Origin: Turnera subulata | Lineage: Eukaryota > Streptophyta > Magnoliopsida > Malpighiales > Passifloraceae | Reading direction: 5' to 3' | NCBI GenBank assembly: GCA_028386065.3 | Contig: JAKUCV010002323.1 | Location: forward strand, 25,420-89,419 | DNA length: 64,000 bases | Shown: in pieces, positions 47,760 through 55,096 of the stretch | Position numbering within the stretch: position 1 is the stretch's first letter | Layout of the letters: the number at the start of each line of letters is the position of its first letter | The notes under the pieces: generated by a model | Databases searched by the model: none | What the model saw: the letters and a program-made list of their open reading frames with translations, nothing else | Told to the model about the DNA's origin: nothing | Translations under genes and position numbers: made by a program

Positions 47760-48015
47760 CTCCTCCTTCCTCCCCTTTTCCTTTTTTTTTCTTCTTTCTC
47801 TTTTTTTTTTCCACTCTTTTTCTTCTTTTCCCGGTTGCTTCTTTTCTTCTTTTCCTTTTTTTTTCTTTTCTCTCTATTTCCTTTTCTCTCTTTTCTCTTC
47901 TCTCTTTTTTTTCTCTCTTCTTTCTTTCTTTTTTTTTCCTTCTTCCCTTCTCCTCTCCTGGTTGCTCACCGGGCTTTAAACTGTTTTTGTTTTTTTTTTT
48001 TGTTTTTTTTTCCTT
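47760..48015 (+). repeat. Long polypyrimidine (T/C) tract
   Basis: About 250 bp of almost pure T and C in runs such as ctttttttttc. It produces Phe/Leu/Ser-only translations that are not genes. It lies inside the nested LTR, after a GC-rich block. Confidence 0.9.
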
Positions 48016-48780
48016 TTACTATTAGTCTTGTGATTCAAATAATACATTTTCGTCCGTATTACGGGCGAGTCCGATCCGGACCAGAAAATAACCGATACCT
48101 CCTTAGTTATTTTCCGGTGTGATTTTCCGAGAAATTCCGGAACCCAAAAAATACCAACTTAGCTTCGAAAAATCCGCGGGAAAATCACGAGCGCGGGAAA
48201 ACCCTCGGTTTCGAAAAACGACCCCCGATTTACCTTGAATTAATTACCCAAGATTAATTCAACAGTAAATCACGGTAAAACAATTTCTACAGTCCCGGTA
48301 AAAATCAAAAATTTTACCCGGGCTGTTACACCATATGTCTAAGATAGACAATTTAATTTTATTCAGGTCATAAATCTAAAATAAAATTAATTTTTAGACC
48401 ATATGTCTAAAAAAAACATCATTATTATATTTTCTTTGACCATATGTCAATAGAAGAAATTTAATTTAGATCATATGTCTAAAAGGACCGTCTCTTTCTA
48501 AAAAAACAATAGACTTTAGTCATTTTTACTAGGTTTCAAAATCCAATAAAAATAATAATTTAGACCATATGTCTAAAATAAGTCCATATTATTTTATTCA
48601 ACCATAAGTTGATAAAAAGAGAATAATTTTAGACCGTCTGTCTAAACTAAGTCAATTTTATTTTTTTTATAGGCCACATAAAATAAAAAAAAATTAATCT
48701 AGACCATATGCTTAAATTAATTTTAATTAAACCATATATTTAATATAGGCCATATAAAATAAAAATTAACAAGATCTTTT

Positions 48781-49966
48781 GTCCAAAAAAAAAATCCATA
48801 TGACACCAGAGGCCCAAAAAAAACCAGAGCCCATATCACTTTGTCCAACCCAGTTAATATAGGCTACAAACCCATATACACACAGCCCACATGGCATATT
48901 GGCTCAACAAATGGCTCGGCTCGGCTCATCGAAACAAAAACGGCTCGGTCAGCCGACTTATTCGGCTTGCCGACACTTTTTTTTTTCGAAATATCCATAG
49001 CCACACGATTAGATGAATCTTAGCCGTTCGATTTGAAAAGATGCCCTAGGCATCATCTTCTCCCAAGAAAAGATGCCCTAGGCATCATCTTCTCCCAACA
49101 ACACGCAGAGCGCCGCCGATGCCTAAAACTCCCACTGGAGCTTACATCCGCCGCCAGCAGTGGACGAGGCCACCGTGATCGGAGGGCGTAGTGGCAACGA
49201 GAACTGCGTCGCCGGACACGCGAACAGATCGCGCGCCGCTGCCCATGCCGCCTACCCCTGCCAGCCGCGACTACCGACGAGGACGCAGAAGCTCAGAGCG
49301 GCTTGACGACGACGAACACCGCCTCGCCCCGGCCGCGCTGCTCGCCAGTCGCCACCCATGAAGCCACAATCGACGACCCACTCGTCGAGCCTCCACGCCA
49401 CCGCCTGTGCGGGCAATCGCGCCGCAGTCGCGCGTCCACCGTGAGTGACGCTGCTGCGGTGCTTGCCTCGCCGGTTGGATCCGCCGCCGTGTGCAACAGC
49501 CCGTGTTCTGTCCGCCATCGTATGCAGCAAAAAGGCAGTGGGGCGTGTGCGGGTCTCTTTGCCATCCGCCTTATGCAGCGCACCTTTGTCTCCTCAGTGA
49601 GACAGGTTTGGTTGCCGTGAGCAACCGTGGACAGTGGTCGTGAGTTTGAGCTTTGTCGTCACAGGTTCCAAAAAAAATCCATTATTTCACCAATACAATG
49701 GAACAAAACGAATTTGTTCAACGATGAACCAAAACGTGGTAATAATTAATTACATAAATTAATTATGCAATGATTATAATAGTAATTGCAATCTGCCACA
49801 CATGATTTACAGTACATTATTTCAACGGAAAGCATACAGTAAATCAAACAGAGAATTGGATTTGAGCAAATCAATTACCGATAAATCGAGATACACAATT
49901 CTTTAGACCATGATTTTAGATTTACATAAAATCAACCAGAAAACAAGCCTAAGGCTCCGCTACCAA
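48781..49966 (-). other. 5' internal region of decayed Copia with a GC-rich insert-like block
   Basis: 48780-48990 is followed by a tandem pair of a 29-31 bp unit containing gatgccctaggcatc (about 49038-49098). A GC-rich block (49100-49620) then has overlapping Arg/Ala-rich open frames on both strands and no recognised domain. 49680-49950 is AT-rich leader up to the primer site. The GC-rich block differs sharply in composition from its surroundings and may be foreign to the element. Confidence 0.45.
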
Positions 49967-50289
49967 TGAAGGATTTCATATACATATACATAGAATAGAT
50001 AAGAACACTTATATGTAAGAGTGAAGCGGAAGCGTTGTCAGGATCGGGAGCCACGGCTTGAATCACTGGTCGGTGGAGACTGTCACAGTGTGTCGGATCG
50101 GCCTCCTAGTTTCCACGGTCTAAACCCTAGAATGCAGTGTGTGCAGGTTATCTCAGTGTTTACACAACACATGTGTATTATACATTCAGTGTATCAGCCT
50201 CCCCTTGTGGCGGCTTATATAATGCACTAGTTGGGCCCAATTGGGCTTAAGTGAGCACCCCTTATGGGTGGACTCACTATTTTCCAACA
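49967..50289 (-). repeat. 5' LTR (right copy) of decayed Copia
   Basis: 323 bp, about 98% identical to 40138-40460, with the primer-binding site one base inside. Confidence 0.9.
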
Positions 50290-50727
50290 ACCACTAAAGA
50301 CAAGCCATGACTAGTTGCAACTCCCTCGAAGCTGGATACTACATCCTCCACCTCCTCCCTTTTTTGTTTCGTCCTGGTTATGTTTATTGGTGGATAGTTA
50401 GCCTTTCACATAGTAGCAGCTCATTTGCTGCACTTTTTTTTTAATGTGTGAAAAATGGTAGTAGGCTCACCTTCGTTGATGCTTATGGCGGCAACTTTTC
50501 ATTTTATTTTATTTTTTTACCATGGCAATGTAGAAATTCCGTTTACACTCCGTTTTTTATGTTCTTACCTTCAAGGAATAACTAATTTTTTTAAAAAAAT
50601 TATTAAAATAAAAAAAACTATCTAATGATTATTACTTTTTTAAAGCAAAATAAAAAGAATAAAATATTTTATATCATAGCCACTCCCTTAAGACACAGCA
50701 TACAACCAAAGATAACATATATATTAT

Positions 50728-50769
50728 GATTATTATTATTATTATGATTAAAAAGACAGAAAATATACA

Positions 50770-50826
<57 letters not shown>

Positions 50827-50892
50827 AAAGACAGATAGCATACATTTTATTATTATTATTAAAAAGATAGATAACATACATATTATTATTAT
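50728..50892. repeat. Interrupted (ATT)n microsatellite
   Basis: ATT/TTA runs, the longest at about 50770-50824, are separated by repeated 'aaaaagacagata(g)catac' linkers. The repeat therefore has a compound unit present about three times. Confidence 0.9.
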
Positions 50893-50897
50893 TTGCT

Positions 50898-51464
50898 TTA
50901 ACGGTTAGGTACAGCGTTGACTCTGAAACTATTAGAGTCATTAGTAATATTGACCCTGATACTGTCATTCCAAGAGAACCACATTCCGCCCGAATTGTTT
51001 TGGCCATGGAGTTCGAACCGGTTTGCTGGAGGAAATCTAAAAGGAATGACACCGTGATTATCTTCAGGCTGCCACAAGGTCTCTGTAAGCAGAACCATGT
51101 TGGGCTTGTACTGGTTCTTCAGATCTCTCAAGGTGCGTACGAACTCATGGGAGCGCCTAGTAATTCCTCTGCAGTTCCAAACCAGAAGGCGAACTTTTGG
51201 CCAAGTGGGTGGTAAGCCAGTTACTCGCTGAACGCTCTGACCAGTCATTGAAATTTGGTAATAGCTACCTTCATTCAGCGTTTGGCATGTAGGCTCTAGC
51301 CGGAACTCCTGAAGTCTGTCAGAGATGAAAAACATGATGGAATTGGCCGAGCCGTAGAAGGAAGCTCGCAGGGTGCTTCGGTCCTCCAGGAAGATTGTCT
51401 CTTCCATGGGAGTGACAAAGAACCTGGACGAGTAGAGCTCGTCGACGAAGACCAAACGAGGCAT
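50898..51464 (-). CDS. Chimeric ORF: unknown N-terminal part fused to a LINE endonuclease segment
   Basis: The 188-aa frame begins MPRLVFVDELYSS. The frame is open further upstream to about 51620 without an ATG. The last third reads VRLLVWNCRGI, KPNMVLLTETLW and NNSGGMWFSWNDSIRVNI. That is the start of an L1-type APE endonuclease (WNCRG and TET motifs), without its later catalytic GDFN and SDH parts. The first part matches nothing I recognise. It lies inside the MULE, just right of the Copia insertion, beside the ATT repeat. LINE copies usually lose their 5' end, so keeping only the 5' part suggests capture by the MULE rather than a LINE insertion. Whether it is expressed is unknown. Confidence 0.45.
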   Translation of the reverse strand: MPRLVFVDELYSSRFFVTPMEETIFLEDRSTLRASFYGSANSIMFFISDRLQEFRLEPTCQTLNEGSYYQISMTGQSVQRVTGLPPTWPKVRLLVWNCRGITRRSHEFVRTLRDLKNQYKPNMVLLTETLWQPEDNHGVIPFRFPPANRFELHGQNNSGGMWFSWNDSIRVNITNDSNSFRVNAVPNR

Positions 51465-51782
51465 CCTCCCAAGCTCGTTCGGCAGTTCCTCTGGTTGCTC
51501 ATTTATCAGGCTATAGGCTAACCGATTCCTCCTTCCTAAGGAGGCTCCCTCAACAAAGAAGACAGATGATGGAGCAGGTATTTTGTCTTGATGTGGTTTG
51601 TTTACTTCTCTCTTTCTCTAAATCGTATTTTTCTTAAAATGCTTTTGATTATTTACAAACCACTGCTTTGCCATTTATAGAAATACGATTACCTTTTTTT
51701 CAAAGTCTAGACCCTACCTATTCAAGGAAAAATCCAAAAGATTTTTTTTCGATAAACGGTAAAGCAGACATCTCTCCATAAC

Positions 51783-52510
51783 ACTCCAAATTTTTTACGC
51801 TCCTCAAGGCTTTCGCTCGGAGAGTGAATTTTTTATTTCTTTTCACAAAACTCCAAAACGTTTACGATCTTCGAGATCTTACTTTTTGAAAATGTTGCCA
51901 CTGATTGAATTATTGCTCTCACACATTGTATGTTTTCAGGCTACAAGGATTCGCTCGGAGAGTGAATTGTTGATTTCTTTTAACAAAACTCCAAACCGTT
52001 TACGATCTTCGAGATCTTACTTTTTGAAAATTTTGCCACTAATTGAATTATTGCTCTCACACATTGTATGCTTTCGGGCTACAAGGATTCGCTCGGAGAG
52101 TGAATTGTTGATTTCTTTTAACAAAACTCCAAACCGTTTACGATCTTCGAGATCTTACTTTTTGAAAATTTTGCCACTAATTGAATTATTGCTCTTACAC
52201 ATTGTATGTTTTCGGGCTACAAGGATTCGCTCGAAGAGTGAATTGTTGATTTCTTTTAACAAAACTCCAAACCGTTTACGATCTTCGAGATCTTACTTTT
52301 TGAAAATTTTGCCACTAATTGAATTATTGCTCTCACACATTGTATGTTTTTGGGCTACAAGGATTCGCTCGGAGAGTGAATTATTGATTTCTTTTAACAA
52401 AACTCCAAACCGTTTACGATCTTCGAGATCTTACTTTTTGAAAATTTTGCCGCTGATTGAATTATTGCTCTCACACATTGTATGTTTTCGGGCTACAAGG
52501 ATTGAATTAT
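51783..52510. repeat. 138-bp tandem repeat array (about five units)
   Basis: The landmark 'ctccaaa(c/a)cgtttacgatc' recurs at 51851, 51989, 52127, 52265 and 52403, exactly 138 bp apart. A truncated unit precedes it at 51783-51847. Copies differ by only a few bases. Because 138 is 46 codons, one plus-strand frame stays open (51886-52593) and translates as a 46-residue repeat containing LPLIELLLSHIVCF. That frame is more likely a by-product of the period than a gene, although it cannot be excluded. Confidence 0.9.
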
Positions 52511-52637
52511 TGCTTAATGAGGGATGTGACATTAACCCGTTAGCCACTCCCATAAAAACTCAGATACCCACACTAGCCACACATAAACACTAGGAACATG
52601 TAACCGAGCATTCTTTGCATATTTCACATAGCAAGTT

Positions 52638-52925
52638 ATGGCTGACGATATGGAAGCAACCATTCATGGCCTGTGTGAGAATATTAGGATTGAGGCCGAG
52701 CACGGCAAGGCCATGGAAGCGATGTGCCGGCAACTTGTGGAGCAAAATGAGCGGCTAGTTGAGATGATCCGAAACCGAGACCGACTGCTAGATCGGTGGG
52801 AGGAGGCCTATCAGAGGCTCCGTGACAGCTGGGTTGTAGCGGCCACCGAGAGCAATGATCTGGCCCGAGAGAACAACCGTCTGAAGCGGGAGCTGGAGAT
52901 GAAGAAGCCTAGTGGGGCTAATTAG
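52638..52925 (+). CDS. Small coiled-coil protein of unknown function (95 aa)
   Basis: A complete frame from ATG (MADDMEATIHG) to TAG. It is rich in Glu, Arg, Leu and Asn, with heptad-like spacing (CRQLVEQNERLVEMIRNRDR, then ARENNRLKRELEMKKPSG), so a long coiled coil is expected over about residues 20-88. It has balanced composition, unlike the AT-rich surroundings, and is followed by AT-rich sequence with 'tgtattgaatgaagtg' that may act as a poly-A region. It lies in the MULE, 125 bp after the 138-bp array. I do not recognise the family. It could be captured host cargo or a transposon accessory protein. Coding status is moderately likely. Confidence 0.5.
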   Translation: MADDMEATIHGLCENIRIEAEHGKAMEAMCRQLVEQNERLVEMIRNRDRLLDRWEEAYQRLRDSWVVAATESNDLARENNRLKRELEMKKPSGAN

Positions 52926-53712
52926 GATTGTAGTTTAATATTTTTAATTTTCCTTTTTCCCTTGTATTGAATGAAGTGTTTTCAATATATATAGTTTCCA
53001 TATACTACCAATGAAACGGCCAAGCGTTCAGGGAGAATATGGGCTAATCTCAAACTACCACAAGGAGTTTAACATTAAATATAAGGAATGGCAATATCAG
53101 GGTAACCAGCCACCCACATGAGAAAATCCAAGCAGGGAACAAAATCTGTCTCCTGACTTCCCTTCCATCAGCATTGCCGGTGATATACAAAGCATAAAAC
53201 AATATCCATTAGGATCATTTTCCCCAAAACAATTAAAAGTCTACCAACAAATTAGAAATCTGCACAGCATAAACCTCATTTGTTTATTAATAACACCAGA
53301 TTGTTTGCCGTCATTAACTCGCATGTGCCCCTTTGTGTTACCAACACAAGGCTGCTCCAATTTGGCCTTGGGGTATTAATCACCAAGTTTTATTCCACAA
53401 GGCAGGTCACAGGTATGACTCCAGTATTTTTTACTGATTAAAACATAGTGGATTGCGCATATACATAAATCAAAGTTTACAAACTGTCTGTAAAGAAATC
53501 CAGAAAAGAAATACATCATTACATCATCATCACAAAGTATGATTCCAGTATGCTTTCAACAAATGTACCACTTGAAATTATCCCTTTCAACAAACGATCA
53601 AAAAATAATCTGAGCAAGCATTTTAAATGAAGGTTATTTTAGTCAATGACTATACAAAAAAGCAAAAGTAGGAGTGTGAATATGAAGAGGTGGAGTGTAA
53701 ATATGGGCTCCC
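52926..53712. other. Right end of the MULE; non-coding
   Basis: No frame is supported. The last about 100 bp (53610-53712) form the inverted repeat partner of 39998-40100. Confidence 0.5.
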
Positions 53713-53721
53713 TTTCCAATA

Positions 53722-54109
53722 ATCCATTGTTTTACTTAGTGGTAGGCCCTTGATGGAGAGATATTCCCACCAAATGGTGTATAGTTGAAGTTTGTTGAAT
53801 AAATGAAACTATATTCCGAAGAAATCAGTAAAAGGAATTAATGCGAGAAAAGAAGAATTCCTTTGCTGAAACCTGATGCTTCTTGTAGCATTACTTGCTT
53901 CTTTTTGTTTCTAGCTAGAAGAACTACATATCTAATTTGGAACTAAGTCACCAAATGCTCCATTTTGTCAGCTAGAACTCTTTATGTATTGAACTTAATC
54001 TAGTGGTGCAGCACGAATTCTTAAACTGGTGACTACTCCTTTTATCTACACTATATATTTTCTGGAAATTCCAGAATCTGCTCAGTATCAATCAACTCGA
54101 TTTTAGAGC
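53722..54109. other. Spacer resuming the NLR cluster
   Basis: 53722-53785 continues the spacer interrupted at 39997. 54060-54110 ('ggaaattccagaatctgctcagtatcaa') matches 23975-24010 and 27390-27420, the block just beyond NLR 3' ends. Confidence 0.55.
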
Positions 54110-55096
54110 AGACAAAACTCAACATATGAAGAGGAAACAGCACATTCTCACTTGATGTTTTCATTCACAATACAGAGCACCACACTTAAATAGAGGTCCA
54201 TATATATACAACTTGCAAGCAATTGGCATACACAAAACATGATTGCAGCCTTGGTTATCTAAATATTCATCTTCCTAACCTGATCAAGATAATAGCTAGA
54301 CAAAAACAACCATCAGGAAACACAATTTGAATCAAGCCAGTTTTATCCTTCAACATAATATTCCATCACAGCTTCAAAAGCAACTCAATCCTTCTTTGCA
54401 CGAACTGGCAACTTGTTGACACCTCCAACAGAACACAAATGGATTATTAGAGATTCAACTCTAAAGAAAAGAGATATGGATTATCAGAAGAAAGAAAAAA
54501 AAAAAGCGGTAGAGATGCAAGAAGAAAAGATCAACCTTATTGACTAATTCTGAAAACAATTCAAGGAGTGATCTTCGTCCTTACTGAAGAAAATAGCAGA
54601 AAAACATAGTCAGCTTCACACCACTCCACTCAAAGTAGGAAATTAAGCTCTTAGTTGGAGATACACAATAAATGGTAACGAATGAAATGAGAGAAGGGCG
54701 GGAAATGCGCAATTGAAAATTCATCCTACTTATTTTGAGGTTTGCTTGGTTGCAGGTTGTTAAAATCCTATACCTACGGGGAGAATTTACATAGAAAAGA
54801 GAAGGAAAAAGGTTTTAGGTTTTTGTATGTTCTCTTTCTCTTTCTTTATGAACTAAGAACATACATATTAAACAGGATTTACTTCCAAGCCTGCTTATCT
54901 CGCAGATTAAGCCAGATAATTAAAAGAAAAGTTCCTTAAAACCAACAAATTATGCCCCTAACTTCTCATCAGCATTCAACCTTGTCAAAATTAATTCTAG
55001 AGGCGAAACAGGAATCTGCACCCACATTTAATATATAGTGTGATTCGGAGATATCAAACTGAGTCAGGTCATTTAATGTAAATTAAGGTACGTACC
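54110..55096 (-). other. NLR-4 3'-UTR exons and introns
   Basis: The stop TGA (55097-55099) is followed one base later by a splice donor (G|GTACGTACC, intron from 55095). The second UTR exon lies around 54545-54605. The terminal exon lies around 54150-54420 ('ccatcacagcttcaaaagcaac'). Exons are inferred from conservation across the cluster. Confidence 0.5.

Larger units (their letters stand above)
45527..48330. mobile_element. Nested 2.8-kb solo LTR-like element (probably Gypsy type)
   Basis: The insert begins TGAGACGCCCCGACCCG, ends GGGCTGTTACA, and is flanked by a perfect 5-bp duplication ccata (45522-45526 and 48331-48335). It split one hairpin of the host Copia array. The ends do not repeat each other as two LTRs and no gag-pol is present, so a long solo LTR is the best reading; a non-coding LARD is the alternative. 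Inside are a hairpin array (46015-46385), a GC-rich segment (47380-47760) and a long pyrimidine tract (47760-48015). The TGAGACGCCCCGACC start is common in plant Gypsy LTRs, from memory and not checked. Confidence 0.75.
45230..48780. repeat. Array of short hairpins (TTAGAC-CATAT-GTCTAA type), interrupted by an LTR
   Basis: At least eight copies of a 6-7 bp inverted repeat around a 5-base loop occur: 45330-45346, 45394-45410, 45518 joined to 48340 (split by the nested insertion), 48394-48410, 48436-48450, 48466-48482, 48560-48576 and 48628-48646. A degenerate copy lies near 48698. Loops vary (CATAT, CGTGT, CGTCT) while stems stay paired; TTGAC/GTCAA at 48436 replaces both arms together. Copies are separated by 'aaataaaattta'-like AT-rich sequence. 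Function unknown. Confidence 0.7.
40138..50289 (-). mobile_element. Copia-type LTR retrotransposon, decayed, inserted in the MULE
   Basis: Two 323-bp LTRs (40138-40460 and 49967-50289) start TGAAGGATTTC and end TTCCAACA. The target duplication is [g/a]ccac (40133-40137 and 50290-50294), with one mismatch. The primer site TGGTAGCGGAGCC (minus strand, 49953-49965) lies one base from the right LTR, so the element reads right to left. A purine tract (GTGGGAGA) adjoins the left LTR. Gag is not recognisable. Pol survives as scraps at 41530-43620. The LTRs differ at about seven positions (about 2%). The 5' internal part holds a hairpin array and a nested 2.8-kb insertion. Confidence 0.85.
39998..53712. 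mobile_element. Large Mutator-like element carrying nested insertions and odd cargo
   Basis: The outer inverted ends match at about 19 of 21 positions (GGTAACCCATATTTACACTCC on the left, GGGAGCCCATATTTACACTCC on the right after reverse complement). They stay recognisable for about 100 bp ('attcgcactcc', 'aaaattaacctt'). A 9-bp direct repeat, tttccaata, flanks it (39989-39997 and 53713-53721), as expected for Mutator. Paralogous spacers at about 15575-15640 and 32815-32880 keep the unoccupied site. Without the internal Copia element the MULE is about 3.6 kb (39998-40137 plus 50290-53712). No MURA-type transposase is seen. The interior holds a chimeric ORF, a 138-bp tandem array and a coiled-coil ORF, so it resembles a cargo-carrying (Pack-MULE-like) element. 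Confidence 0.75.

Noticed and set aside
47273..48122. Open frames of up to 250 aa rich in Phe/Leu/Ser
   Set aside because: They arise from the T/C tract and GC-rich repeats inside a non-coding LTR; composition is not protein-like.
49252..49620. Overlapping Arg/Ala-rich frames on both strands
   Set aside because: Expected by chance in GC-rich DNA; kept only as a compositional observation.
40138..50289. Reading the large LTR element as plus-strand
   Set aside because: The primer site adjoins the right LTR on the minus strand, and the pol remnants read on the minus strand.
50674..50908. Ile-only and Asn-only open frames
   Set aside because: Translations of the (ATT)n microsatellite.
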